From: Pieris napi
Lineage: Eukaryota > Arthropoda > Insecta > Lepidoptera > Pieridae
Length of the DNA: 64,000 nt
Assembly: GCF_905475465.1 (NCBI RefSeq)
Contig: NC_062251.1
Location: forward strand, 10,514,047 to 10,578,046
Direction of reading: 5' to 3'
The notes below the pieces were generated by a model. It saw only the letters and a program-made list of their open reading frames with translations. It made no database searches and was not told where the DNA came from. Shown one piece after another: positions 22,092-35,320 of the stretch (positions are counted from its first letter, which is position 1; each line of letters begins with the position of its first letter). The position numbers were made by a program, and so were the translations under genes.

Positions 22092-22117
22092 GGCACCAAA
22101 ATGGTTGTAGGCCAGTG
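22092..22117 (-). repeat. Right terminal inverted repeat of family A element (copy 2)
   Basis: Identical to 1,062-1,087 and pairs with the left end at 15,659-15,693. Confidence 0.65.
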
Positions 22118-22139
22118 TTATGAATAAATGACATTATGA

Positions 22140-22604
22140 TTAGTTTGAAAATATAATATCCTTGGAAATATTAATATTTTTGTTCCTTGTTTTCTTTGAA
22201 GCGCCTTTCACTTTGAGGGGTGAAACTCGAATGAGCTCATTACAATATTTTCGTCTCTTATTAACACCCGATCCAGTCATAAGTTTATCAATTTTTGTAT
22301 CAACTTTGCGTTTAAGGTTAGAACTAGCCTCTTTCAATCGATTTTTAATGGATTCTTTAATAGGACGACTAGCTACAACATCTGACAAAAGCCCAATACC
22401 GCTGTTAAGTGCTTCTTTTCCAATCACCTTAGCACCACTAGTGAGTAAAGGTAGCACACTTCGAAATAACCCCCCAAGAAAACTGCCGATACCATGACCA
22501 CGTTGATGTAAGGCTCCTTTGTAGATTACATTTATACCAGACCCAGCTTGTTGCGAATAATAATGTTCATAAGGACATATAAAAGTTTCTTGAGGTGTAT
22601 ACAT
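22140..22604 (-). CDS. pX/pVI-like minor virion protein, copy 2
   Basis: The translation is identical to the gene at 1,110-1,574. Here both flanks are visible: penton-like gene upstream, family A element downstream, and the capsid gene beyond that (15,647-14,820) on the same strand. Confidence 0.6.
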   Translation of the reverse strand: MYTPQETFICPYEHYYSQQAGSGINVIYKGALHQRGHGIGSFLGGLFRSVLPLLTSGAKVIGKEALNSGIGLLSDVVASRPIKESIKNRLKEASSNLKRKVDTKIDKLMTGSGVNKRRKYCNELIRVSPLKVKGASKKTRNKNINISKDIIFSN

Positions 22605-22646
22605 TTTAAAAAGGAAATATAGATTATATTTTTTTAAAATGAAGTT

Positions 22647-23326
22647 TCACACACGATGTACCGTATTGAAATGGTACCGCATTTCTAATGTGTTGTTTTT
22701 ATAATGTGGTGGTGAAAATATATGCATTTTATTTGAACCATATATGTATTTAGCAGGATCTAAGGGTATAATTCTCAATAGGGGTGTCATGACATCACCA
22801 ACAATTTGTGGTTCTATAATATCGCAATACACAAATAATTGTGATGTAGATGTAGATTAGCAGGGCGTTTACCGATATTATGATTTACTAAATTGGTATC
22901 TGGCTCAAATCCAAGTTGAAAGCTCAAATTAGGTGATAGAGATAGTGAAATTATTGATGGATCCTTTACTGCAACAGAGACAAACTTTGACACGGTGTCC
23001 TGACGAAAACTAACTTTCTCTTTCGAATTTAAAGCAATAAGAATATTTTGTATATTATCATAGTTGGTGGCTGGTATATGGTTCTTATACATTAGTGTGG
23101 TCTCTTCGTTATTGATGGTAGTTTTTTTACTTATGTATATGATATTTTCATGTTCTTGCACGGAGAACATAGTAGAGGGATATTGAAACTCAACTATACC
23201 TACCATCCATTCTCCTTCTAATGTAATGGCTTTAGGTAGTTTTGTAGAAAAATTTGATGTCATATTTCCCGGGAAATATTGTGTGGAACTATTGCTGAGT
23301 AAAGTTAAATAGAAACTTTCCTTCAT
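22647..23326 (-). pseudogene. Penton-like protein, copy 2 (frameshifted)
   Basis: Same two frames (23,326-22,814 and 22,832-22,647) and the same break as 1,617-2,296, so the frameshift predates duplication. Confidence 0.6.
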
Positions 23327-23919
23327 TGTAGATTTTTAATATTCGACAGTAAGACCCAAGAATTAAATTTGTTAGGATATCCTTTCCATTTAACTAATAC
23401 TTCCTTTCTAATACCGCTTTTACGTGATCTGATGATTTTATCAATTTTATATTCGGAAGTGGGGGAAAAAGTTATTTTTTGTAATTCTTTTTCATAAAAA
23501 GTTCCTGTTATTGATTCATTTTCTAAGTCGTTTAAAGTGTATACAACCCACGGGGAACGATCTATAATCGAAGTAATGATAAAAATTTCATTACTCCAAT
23601 TACTTTCATAACCTTTTTGAAAAACATGTTTGTATTTTGTAATTCTTACATAGTCACCAACGTTAAACTTAGGTACTTTGTTTAAACTTGAAATATAAGT
23701 CTTTTCATCATAATATAAATTCCGCCAAACTTCCATAATGTTTTCCATTTTAACATCACATGGTCTCATCTTGATACTAGAGTGCACACTGTGATTATAA
23801 GAACTAACCAAATCTTGCATAATATATGCATAGAAAAGAGGGAATATCTGCCAAAAGACGACTGAAATTACACACTTCACCTTCCGATAGAAGAGCAGAG
23901 CTTTCCCGGAGACTGCCAA
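23323..23919 (-). pseudogene. Integrase C-terminus with chromodomain, copy 2
   Basis: The translation is identical to that at 2,293-2,889; the catalytic core is likewise missing. Confidence 0.75.
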
Positions 23920-24290
23920 TGAACAAGAGTACAGACTACAGATTATACAAACCTATTTTGCATCATTACTAGCTATAGAACCGCGGCAGCAAATAATTAA
24001 GTATATTAATAAATAATATCAACTCCTAATTCATTATGTATTTTATTTTATTGACCATTCAAATCCGTAACCATTGGTCGAAACGAAATATCTAACCAAC
24101 CGATTCTGAGCGGTTAAACAATATGGCGAATGTTTAGCCAGTCAGTCCTGTCAGCTGATATTGCATAATTATTTCGTTGTAGTTATAAATTTCAAATCTA
24201 ATATGGATTTTAACGTGGCAAGACACTTTGACGAGTCAGAAAGTTCGTCAGATGAAGATGTTGTTATGCAGTACGTAACTACGTACGTAC

Positions 24291-24492
24291 TGTTATACCC
24301 TTAGCATGTAAGAGATATGGCTAACCTCTTGACTATCTAATGTGCTCAGTAATCAAAAGGAAAGCATATAAGCATACCAAGTCAGTCGTTTGTCAGCGTC
24401 CATCAAGGTTACACCTCTGTTTTTTTTTATTACTAATTCTAAATAAATCATTTTGTTTTTTTTAAAAGATTATTTTAAGTATCCGTATAACA
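24291..24492 (+). repeat. Gypsy 5' LTR, copy 2
   Basis: Same LTR as 3,261-3,462, with the primer site at 24,498-24,515. Confidence 0.8.
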
Positions 24493-24515
24493 TTAAATGG
24501 TGGCAGCGGTGGGAT

Positions 24516-26675
24516 ACGAAAATCCCTCTACCGGGTAGAGTTTAGAGGTTTGTCCGGCGTAGAGCTCTGAACGTAGCTTACTAACCGCCACCTTTGGATT
24601 GGATCTGTCGCTTCCAGTCATAGTGAAAGCTATGGTGGAGGCTGACAGTGACGGCCCGTGAAACACTTTCTAAGCGTTCTGTGAGGTAGTCGTTAGACTT
24701 GAAGAGAATGCGGAGAGGGTTCGGGAGTGTTACCCAGACGCCGACCCTCAACGCTCAAAAAGGCCTGGAAGACGACGACGCGATTACGCACGTACTCCAC
24801 TGTGACCTTAGCACAGAATTGCGCAACTCAGAAATTGGGCTCACACAGCAGACGCTTATGACGGAGGCACGGATTAAGGGAAACTGTTACCGCGCCTCCC
24901 GTCCATACTGAACAGTTGGGGCTGTTGGGTTTTGGCGGGGAGGTGTCCATTGACCCATACGGACTGACTCCCACACTCCCTGCGCCACTTTTAAATCGTT
25001 GCCCCGGCGCGGAGGTCAGTAAATTGATTTCCAAACAATAAAAAAAAGCATCTCGTAAAAATAAGCCTACTGCATTTAAACGAGCTCCAGAAGAATTTGC
25101 TGCCAGCGAAGTTCGGCGTTTATAAATTGATAATTAGCGGGCCTTAAACGAAGCTGACCGATTTAAGCTTGAAACAGATAAACTTACTGTTGTAAGGAGG
25201 AGGAGGTGAGAATTGTTGAAATAAGGGAGCTTAATAAAAACCTTAAAAATTCTGATAGAAAAATTGAGCACAGAAATGACTAGGTATTTATTTACTTTAT
25301 CGGTTGAGCATGACATGAGATGCGCGTTGAGTGAAACCGAACCTAATATTGTCAAACTTGCGAATGCAAAGCAATTTCAACCTTCACCCTAGTTAACTCC
25401 AAGATTTATACGTATATATTACTTTACTAGTTACCTAAACGGTTAATTTCATACATAATAAACATATTTTCGTTCAAATTTGTGTGGTTTTAATTATTTT
25501 AAATTAGCTAGGGGTAAACTCAATTCCCATACTTGTTTACAGGGGTAGTGACATTGAAAAGGTTAGGAATCACTGCTCTACCCGAATACGACTTCGAAGA
25601 TCCGTATGCTATTATCTCGTGTGTGTTTTGTGTTATAATTGAACACATAATTTTATTGGCCTGTTAAGTGAGTGCAGTGAAGTGCTACAAGATATATATC
25701 TCAGTGAGTTATGCTCTTCAAGGTCACTGCGATCATCGTTGCGCTGTAAGTCCCAAACATATATCAGAGCTCAGAGTTAGGTAGTCTAGAGTTAGTGACG
25801 GTGTATTCTTTTCATATTTATATTTGCGACTCGTTCATTTCTATAGGTATCTATTTGTGTAAAATTATATGTCTAAAAACCGAAGATAGTAGTTCCGGAA
25901 TTGTCAGAAATTGATTTAAACATTTTACTCAAATTCATTACCACATTCGATGGGTCACGTGAAAAGTTAGGTCCATTCTTAACAAATTGCCAAAATGCGA
26001 TTAGTATGGCCACACTATCGCAAACCGATGTCCTTTTAAAATTTATTCTGAGTAGGCTGGAAAGGCAGAATTGGCGTGTTCAATTAGAGGATTTAATAAA
26101 TGGTCTCAACTTGAGGATTTCTTGAAAGCCCAGTTCGGCGATAAAAAACATTATTCATATCTTTTAGAAGACTTACAAGACTAAAAACAATCCATAAATG
26201 AAACTGTACGATTTACAACCGTACAGGTATTTGCAATGTAAATGACACCATACAATATGATTTGCTTGTGTGTTCATTTTTATTATATCTTATTATATTC
26301 ACTTAAGTTAGTTCGCATTTAGACCTCGTACCGGGCGCGACTCTTAATCTCATCTCACCCCACTAGTTTAGTCCATTGCTCATAAAATAAATAATTATCC
26401 CTTTAAATATCTTAATAATTTATCCCAACCCCGAACAGAAACTATCAGCCAATATTCCTTCAAGTTAGAATCGTGTCTATCAAAATTACTAGCTGAAATT
26501 AATATTTCAATACCTACGAAAAAAAAGACGAACTCGTAGCAGCGCTGCAAGATCTCGCATTAAAAATTATCAAGACTGGCCTTCAGCCACGACTTTCCAC
26601 TATAGTTAGATGTAAAGAGCCATCGACACTTTCTGAGGGAATTGCTTTCGCAATATCCGAGGAAAACATATTAGG
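24516..26675 (+). pseudogene. Gypsy leader and Gag relics, copy 2
   Basis: Counterpart of 3,486-5,645, including the 70-codon frame (24,699-24,911) and the Gag fragment (25,901-26,125). Nothing new is restored. One substitution was seen, at 26,252. Confidence 0.45.
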
Positions 26676-27302
26676 TATAACATATAGAAACCATAACAAC
26701 ATAATAAAACGTTACGTGACCACCTAGTCACCTAACAAATAAAGAGCTACCTACAATTGAAAAACTGAGAAAAAAGCTGCAGGAAGACAAACATTTTGAA
26801 GGATCCGAAACTAGTCTTAGGAGAATAGTTAAGAATTTAGGTTTTAGCTGAAAATAATCGAAAAATTCTCATTGAAACCTCTAATATTAGACTAAAACGG
26901 ATTGATCATCTGGAAAAAATAAAAAAATATCGCCGAGATGGCCGTTCCATAATTTATACAGATGAATCATATGTTGATTCGTCACACACGAACCCCTAAG
27001 CCGTGTCGGATGGTTCTACCAAAGGAGCTAAAAAGCCGATATCTAAAGGGCAACGCGTCGTCATCGTTCACGCAGGATCAGAAGCAGGCTTTGTCCCGAA
27101 TGGATTGCTCACATCTAAAGCTGGCTCCAAATCAGGCGACTACCACGATAATATGAATTACGAAAATTATGAAAAATGACTGCAAACTCAATAGATTCCT
27201 AATATACCAAATAATTCATTTGTCGTGGTCGACAACGCTTCTTACCATAATAAGCAATTTGACCTCGCGCCTACATCAAACTCAAAAAAGGCGGATATGC
27301 AA

Positions 27303-29426
27303 TAGGCTGGAGCGTGCTTGTATGGAGGTTTTTTTTTTTCGAATTTCAAAAAGGCGGTGTACGGAATCGGTGCTCCGGTACAAACATATTAAGCACAGAA
27401 AATTTGGATTCAATATCTTAACTGCAAATTGTGCCCCAAAGCCCTTGAAATATACACAAATTTTCGAAAAAGAGGGTAGTGCAACAACTTGTCTCGTATC
27501 AATTCTAAAAGTAAAATATGCATTTTCTCACTTAGTATTGATTAACGATGAACACAACCACAGAATAATTGCGAAAGAAACATAAAAGAATATTTACCCA
27601 CGAAATATCGTTGACAATTTAATAAAATATCGCGAAATTTTGTAATTTTTTGTTTCTGCTACGCGCCGAGGTAGACTTCGCGATGACCTGCTGTGACCAA
27701 TGAAAATGCATTAGTGACCTATTTCAGTTGAAGGCGAGAGCACGGAGGAGCTGCTATTGTGTCTGATGCATTACAAGATATCGGCTTAGTGACTGAAGAT
27801 GATTGCAAGAATGTTTTCGATCGTAGTAAGATCCGCCGAGCCCGTACCCAAACTAGGAACTCACAGATTTCCCCTCAGCTCGACCTAGGACAGTCCATTT
27901 GTATCTCGTTTGACGGATGAAAGGATAAAACGATAGTCATGGAAGGCAATCGCAGAAGATTTGTAGTAGAGGAACACATCACTCTGTTAAAAGAAACTGG
28001 GTCGCAATACATTGGCCACATTATTTGCAAGGTTAGCGGTGCTAAAACTATTGCCAACAAACTGTTAGCTTATTTTGTAGCGAAATCGATCGATTTAACT
28101 ACAATCACAGCCATCGGATGCGACGGTACTGCCGTTGATACTGGGATTCATTCAGGTATTATACGGCTTTTAGAAAAAATATTTAAACGACCGCTGCAGT
28201 GGCTAGTGTGCCAGTTACAAGCAAATCAATTAAGCTTGTGTCACCTGCAAAATTTCCTCCCAGTAGATGATTTTGTACCAATAAACCTGTTACCTGCCTG
28301 ATATCACAAGAACTCGTGGGTATATAAACGCAGATCACCTATATTTGTTGGAAATATGTCAGGCTATTAATGCAAGAAATTGTGATGAAAACTTGGCTAT
28401 GAAGTCTCCAGGAAAAATCTGTCATTCGCGTTGGATGACGACAGCCAACTCAATTCTCAGGCTGTACATTTCCACCAAGAATCCGACTGAAAAACAGATG
28501 ACTGTGACTGAATTCGTCTTGAAGGTTTACGCCCCAATGTGGTTCCATATAAAAACTAAACCTTTGTGTGTTTACGGGGCAAAACACCTACACGAGACAA
28601 TTAAATTGACTCGGTATCTTCCAACGCACTTAAAGAAAATTGTCGACCCCGTGATACAAAGGAATTGCTATTTCGGTCACTGCGAAAGAGTAGCCACATC
28701 CGAGAACTAGCTCTCAGGCGGATCGTGATTATCAGGGAAAAAACGTCGATCTTCGCTCCTATCAGAGTCTTCAAGGTGCCAAGCTTGAACTTCAACGCAG
28801 AGCATATGACCTGATTGAATGGGACAAAGTTTCTGAACCGCCAGTCCTGAAACAAATTAGCAGCGACTTATTGAAGGATGCTATCGCCAACCCAGATATA
28901 GTAGAAACTCAAATTTTGACACTCTATCGTCAAATGCCGTGTCACACTTAAGCAAGTGAAAGGTGCATCAAAATTGTGACTGAAGCGTGCTCTGCTGTAT
29001 GTGGGCCCGAAAGACGGGAAGGATGGATAAAAAATACGTTGAAATCCTGTAAAATCATGCTGATTTTCAATACCAAGGCAGAGTACAGAACTAAGTAATT
29101 TTTAGGAAATTTACCCCATTTGCAGTATTTTTCCTAACTTTCCTTGTCTTAATTGTATAAACTATTTGATTTTATGCCTTTATTGGTATTCATATATTAA
29201 TATTAATAAATAAAACATATAAGAATATTTACAGTTATTTTTTTATTGATTTTAATTTGAACCCCTGTTTTTGGACTTTCATGTTTTTTTCAGTGGCTTT
29301 GGGGCACAATTTCTACTGCAAATATCAAAATCCTGTCATAGTATCTTTCGTTCGTATCCCTTTGGAGCACCGATTCCCAACCCAGCCCAAATCACAAGCC
29401 CAAAAAAAAATTCACGCTCCACCCTA
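27303..29426 (+). mobile_element. hAT-like element, copy 2
   Basis: TSD ATATGCAA at 27,295-27,302 and 29,427-29,434. The right terminus here reads TAGGGTGGAGCGTG outward, one base closer to the left terminus than in copy 1 (position 29,417 C versus 8,387 T). C is therefore probably ancestral. Confidence 0.85.
27720..29100 (+). pseudogene. Family C hAT-borne gene relic, copy 2
   Basis: Counterpart of 6,690-8,070 with the same open segments (27,939-28,301 and 28,345-28,710) and the same breaks. Confidence 0.6.
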
Positions 29427-30035
29427 ATATGCAAGCCTGGCTCTCCGAAAAAGGGATTGAATTTGAACAAATTTTTTTGAAACCGCAGTTATACAAACTG
29501 ATAAAAGCTAATAAAGGTCGATTCACACATATCAGTGAACCCACAGTTCCGACACAGTACCGGCACAGTGCGAAATATTCTTTCATACATTCTCTATGAA
29601 CGCATCCCCACTTGTCAGTGTCAGTGACGACACAGTGCTTAAAGTGTGACACACACCTTAAAGAAACGTTGAAAACATTTTCAATTGACAAAATTATGGC
29701 CGAACATGGTCACGACATCCTGAGACTCCCTCCCGTACCAACCAGACCTCATTCCGATCGAGATGGCATGGTCCAGCATTAAGCAGTACGTTGGTAGTAA
29801 AAATATCAAGTGGAATAGAAATAAAGCCATTGAACTAGTGAGAAAGTTAATTTAATGGGAGCACAAGAGTGGGAGGCTTTGTGTAATAAAGTGAAAGCCG
29901 TAGAATAGGAAAACTCAAAAAGCGATCACGTTATTGACACGTTTTACGGAACAGTTTATTATTATATTAAGTTAAAACTCTTAATGTCTTAAGCCTTGTA
30001 TCTTCCTTGTTTTTTTTATAGCTGCTAGTTTAGTG

Positions 30036-31538
30036 TTAACACGTTAAACGCCAATAGAAAAAAACAAAAATCGTAAAAAAACTTTTTTTGCTGTAATTTG
30101 TTTATTATGATAATATATGTATAGAAAATGAGTTTTATTAAATTCTGCCCATGGGTTACATAGTTACAGCCAAATATATAACTGAGGTCACCGGTGCACA
30201 AATACAGAAAAGACATTTTCCGTTACCCTGCGCCGTGCCGCCCACCCCGCCGGCCACCCGCTATTCACTTCGACAGTGTTAGTACGCTCGCGCTTGCGAC
30301 GATTGCCTCTGCTTTGCTCTTTCTATTAGTTTCCTACTAAATTTGTTTTCGCTACATAACGAACTTAACTTAGGTTGCGTTAATAATGTACGAGATCCTT
30401 AGGTATTGGCTTAGCTATGGAGGAATTAAAATTTACACAGAATGAAATGCAACAAATCAACGCCTTAGCATATTATTTTACAACAAACCCTTTGAGAAAC
30501 AATGATTGCCACTCAGAATCAGATAGCGAACAGATGCTAATACCGAAAATAAAAAGACGTTAGGTTATACTTACTTGCAACTGACAACTGGTATACAAGC
30601 TTAGAACTAGGTTATTGGAGAAACAAACCCATTTAATTGGCACTTTGCGAAAAAACAAGAGGGTAAGGCTGTTCTAGAATTCAGAACTGTAGAAAGGTAA
30701 AATAATGGCTGTGGAGAATGAAGACGGAGTAACGGTGTTAAAATGGAAGGATAAGAGGGACGTGCTTTTGCTTTCGACAAATTTGCTGTGGTAGAGTAAA
30801 AAGGCAAACAGATTCGGAAGCCGAAGATCATATTGGATCATAATAAATCCGAAGGGTCTGTAGATATGAGTGACCAAATAGGTGCCTATTCTTCGGCATT
30901 TCAGAGAACCGTAAAATGGGCGGTTTAAAAAAAATCGTAATCATCGTAAAATGACCGTAAAACGGTTTGGGCTTAGGTTGACATAATTATGAACCCTGTA
31001 TGCATGTTTTGTTATTGCTTTTCTTTCTGACATCTTTTCTCATCAAGTTTTACTGTATTATTTGACAAAATTAAGGCTAAATATTAATATTTCTAAGGGT
31101 TGGGTTGTTGTAAGGCGTGCACTTGTGGATTTTCCGAACTTTTTTACACTTTGCAATTTCCTAGTTTTTCTAGATACATTTTATTTTTCAGTAACATTGG
31201 TACACAACACAACACACCATACTTTCTGCTAATTTTTGTTTCAAAATAAAGACTGAATTGAGTTAAATATCCAACATTTTTGGAACGAAGTTTTATTTTT
31301 GCGTCTTTTTTAAAATCTTTCGATTTTTTCAATGTATAGTACATTAGTCCTAATGCGAAGTATTGCTCTACGGCGCCGTGCCGGTCACATAGTACTTTAA
31401 AATCAACAGTGGGTATGGCAGACGGCGAGAAAAAACGGTTTGAATATGTCTTTAGCTTGAGGCCACCGGTGACCCCCATGGCGCTATGATAGAGGAATGA
31501 TGAGGTCACCGGTGCCCCCATGGCGTTCAACGTGTTAA
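30036..31538 (+). mobile_element. piggyBac-like element, copy 2
   Basis: TTAA at both ends and the transposase relic at 30,418-30,950. One substitution relative to copy 1 was seen, at 31,351. Confidence 0.85.
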
Positions 31539-31969
31539 ATTTTGTGCTGTCATGTTTGTCTTGTTTTACTTTGTATTGCCTCTTCCCCTCCGGCGCCGTA
31601 CAGTTTGGACGTGTTTTTAGTGAATGTGCAGTTTAAATAATATTTATTTTCATAATTTAAATAAATTTGGTATCAAAAATTATATTACGCTACCCGGCAC
31701 GCATGAAGCGCGAGAAGCATTAGATTCTCTGTGTGTCTCCATTAAATTCTGTGATCCTGGTACCGTGCCTCTATCAGACAACCGCAGGCCCCTCCACCGG
31801 TGCGTTGGCCCCTCCCATTTTACGTTGCCCTGTCCCTCTGTGCGCATACGCAAATCATCTTACGCAATACTGGAAGGGCGGTCGCCAATCAGGACAAGGA
31901 CACCTGTTGCTAAGACTTCTATCTGTTTCAACGGATATTGAACCTTAGTTTTGAGAAACGCAGTACAAA

Positions 31970-32905
31970 ATGAAAAAATCTTCTCCGACACAAGGAAATG
32001 TTCAGTTGGAGCGCGATGCAGGTGATAGCTCAACACAGGAGAGCGATTACGTCAATACTAAATCGCGGCAAAAGCGAAGAGCTGCGCGAGACGAGAAGGA
32101 CGAGTTCCTCGTTCTAAAAAACGAAATTAGGGAGTGGCTGCGGTCTTTCCAACGTGACCAAAATGCCAGGCTCGACAAATTGCAAGAACAACAGAACAGC
32201 CGGCTGGATGCCATGGAAGGTCGGATTGCCGAACTTTCCGCAAAATTGACAACAGCCAATAACACTAGCCAGGACATCGGAAAGTCAGTAGAATTTGTTT
32301 CCGAAAAGATCTTTGAGCTACAAGAAAAAATTGTCAGTTTTAAAAAGGATTGGACGGCATTGTCATCGCAAATAAGTGACCTGGAGGACAAACACGAAAC
32401 CTTAGCTCGAGCTATGAACAAGACATGCATCGAAATCCGAAATGTTCCCAAACAAACACCGACCCCAACGAAGTCGGAGCTTTTCGACTTCATATTGAAA
32501 CTTTGTTCTGGGCTTGGTATCGAGTTACACTCCGGTGATATAAGAGATGTTAGCCGATTTACCAATAGGAAAGATAACATGAGTTGGAACCTCACCGTCG
32601 AACTGTCGAACACCCTCCTAAAGAACAATATTTTAAGTGCGACACGCAAGTATAACATTGAGAATAAATCTAACAAGCTGAACGCCAGCCATTTGGGACT
32701 AGGAGGTAACACACCTATATATGTATCAGAATATTTAACACCTAAAGCGAAGCGCCTTTATTTTCTTGCAAGGGAAATTGCGAAGTCAGAACAGTACGAG
32801 TACTGCTGGTCTGTTAATGGTAACGTATATCTTAGGAAGAAGAACGGCTTTCCTTACATTCTAATTAAAAATGAAGATCACCTTAACTCGCTAAACAAAG
32901 CATGA
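31970..32905 (+). CDS. LINE A ORF1, copy 2 (ancestral length)
   Basis: 311-residue coiled-coil and FP-domain protein ending at TGA 32,903-32,905. It has Lys where copy 1 has Glu (codon at 32,570-32,572). The 79-codon frame after the stop (32,909-33,148) corresponds to the readthrough extension of copy 1 and is not a gene. Confidence 0.8.
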   Translation: MKKSSPTQGNVQLERDAGDSSTQESDYVNTKSRQKRRAARDEKDEFLVLKNEIREWLRSFQRDQNARLDKLQEQQNSRLDAMEGRIAELSAKLTTANNTSQDIGKSVEFVSEKIFELQEKIVSFKKDWTALSSQISDLEDKHETLARAMNKTCIEIRNVPKQTPTPTKSELFDFILKLCSGLGIELHSGDIRDVSRFTNRKDNMSWNLTVELSNTLLKNNILSATRKYNIENKSNKLNASHLGLGGNTPIYVSEYLTPKAKRLYFLAREIAKSEQYEYCWSVNGNVYLRKKNGFPYILIKNEDHLNSLNKA

Positions 32906-33234
32906 CTGGTGTTAGTTGTAGTTTTATGTTTTTTAATGTTCTTGTTTATATTTAAATTCCATACTTTTTTAAAGTTCTACACAAAGTTTAACACGTACTA
33001 CAAACAAATATTATCCTATACTGAACCACTCCACAGATATGACAGTACAATAACCAAACCACTATGTATTGCTATGAATATGAATATGTCAACCCCACCA
33101 AAGTACCACTATGATAGTGATAGATTTTATACCCCTACAAGTGCCTAATTTTCCTTTTTAATACTATTCGACCAATATCTCCCAATCTGTAACGCAATCC
33201 TTCACACATTTAGGTACAGTTTTAATGTTTTTTT

Positions 33235-35320
33235 ATGTCTTCTATTCTATTTATTCTAAAATTCGATAATTTAAGTTTAATTCGAGTTATTGATGATACA
33301 AATTTCATTACCAATAAATATTTGAATTATCCGGAAGACTGCAAAGTGTTTTTCGAATCCTCAAATCTCACCATTGTTACTCAAAACATCCGCAGCATTA
33401 ATAAAAACTTTGATAGTTTTCTAGTATTTCTTAGTAGGCTGCAATTTAATCCTGATTTAATTGTTTTGACTGAGTGTTGGATTGATGACAATTTTACTGG
33501 TATTCACATAGATGGGTATTCATGTACATTCTCCCACAAATTTATTAACAAATGCGACGGAATCGTAATTTTTCATAAAAATAATATTAACCTTAATATA
33601 ACAGAACCAGCCTTTACAGATGCAAACTGTTTAGTTAGTCATTTAAATAATAATGCTGTTATCATATCAATTTACAGATCACCTTCTTTTTACAATGTTG
33701 ATAATTTTCTCGACTCTCTCGAAAACCTCATTTTATCGTACAATGGACACCCTGTTTATATAGTTGGGGATCTTAATATCGACATTAAGGAGACGACCGA
33801 CGATCACAGAGCTCATAAGTTTCTTGAGTTAGTCAACTTCTACGGTCTTATACAAGGTCATTTCTTACCAACCCGTGGTGGTAATTGTCTAGATCATGCA
33901 CTCATCAGATCACATTTGCAATCACGCGTGGCTGTTTGCCCATCCCAAGTGAGTGATCATATGTCTGTTATTATAGGAATTGATCAGACCAAACACCTCA
34001 ATAATAATCTAGCTAAAGCCTCCCCTATGATGAGTAAAGTTATAGACTACGACCAACTATATAAAGATTTAGCAGGGGTCGATTGGAGCTTTCTATATAA
34101 CATCAAAAATATAAATGAAACAGTTGATGCTTTCACAAGCACAATTTCAAATTCAATTAATACCAACACAAAAATCTTACATAAAATAAATTCTAAAAGT
34201 ATAAGAAAGCCATGGATAACTCCTGGGTTGCTACGTTGTGTTAGACGAAGAGATTACCTGCATATCTTATCAAGAAAACAGCCTAACAACGAACCGCTCC
34301 TAAAGGAATACACGCAATATCGAAACTTCTGTAATAACATCCTTAAAAACCTTAAAAATTTACATGAGGCTGACACAATTCTTAAGAATAAAGACAATAG
34401 TAAAAAACTATGGAAATCTATCAAGAATATATGCCACTTAAACCCAACTAAATCCAATTCTAATAAACTTCTTGATCTACAAGAGAACCCTGAAAAATCT
34501 CTCGATATTCTGAACGGTTATTTCAGTTCGGTGGGTAATAAATTGGCTTCCGATATATTGTCTAAGACAAATCAGACTGAACGAGACCTTTGCTATAAAG
34601 TTTCAATTACCGCGAACTCGAATTCTTTTCTATTCCTTCCCTGTGACGAGCGAGAAGTTACAAAAATTATTAGCTCTCTTAAGCCTAATTCTGCCCCTGG
34701 CGATGATAATATTAGTAACCAAGTGGTCATTTCATTAAAAAACATTATTGCAGCACCAATTTCTTATATCTGCAATCTTAGTATTGAACAAGGTATCTTC
34801 CCTGAATCTTGGAAAACAGCTAATATCACACCCATCCATAAATCAGGCAATAAAATGGAAATTTCAAACTACCGTCCCATTTCTCTACTCCCAACACTCG
34901 CTAAAATTACAGAAAAAATCATTAACATCAGATTACTAAATTACTTGGAAAAAGAATCTATCCTTGCCAACAATCAATTCGGATTCAGACATAATAGATC
35001 TACAGAGGATGCAACCGCTGGATTGGTTGAGACCATAAGTTCCAAGTTAGATGAAGGACAAAGGTGTATTGGTGTTTTTCTTGATCTAGCCAAAGCTTTT
35101 GACACTGTTTCCAGACCACTACTAATCGAAAAATTAGAAAGACAAGGAATTCGTGGAAATATCCTCTGTTGGTTTAAGTCCTATCTATTCAATAGAAAGC
35201 AGAGGGTTCGAGTTGATGGGTATAGCAGTCAACTAGAAAACGTTTCATGTGGTTTGCCCCAGGGAAGTGTTCTTAGTCCAACGCTTTTTTTAGTGTACAT
35301 TAACGATTTATGTTCACTCG
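33235..35320 (+). pseudogene. LINE A ORF2, copy 2 (3' truncated)
   Basis: The translation is identical to 12,205-14,290 and it has the same junction with minus-strand copia Gag at about 35,320. Confidence 0.8.

Larger units (their letters stand above)
15659..22117 (+). mobile_element. Family A element with terminal inverted repeats, containing LINE B
   Basis: Left end 15,659-15,693 and right end 22,092-22,117 are inverted copies (CACwGGCCTACAA ... TTTTGGTGC). Similarity fades inward but returns at CATCAGCTCTAGTT (15,762-15,775) against AACTAGAGCTGAT (22,011-22,023). TTA flanks both outer ends and could be a 3-bp target duplication. Inside lie LINE B (to about 20,603) and the family A gene (20,609-21,956). 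It sits precisely between the capsid and pX genes of the Polinton-like element. Without LINE B it would be about 2.1 kb. Confidence 0.65.
26745..29980 (+). pseudogene. Family B IS630/mariner-like transposase, copy 2 (split)
   Basis: Counterpart of 5,715-8,950, interrupted at the same base by the hAT-like element. Confidence 0.65.
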
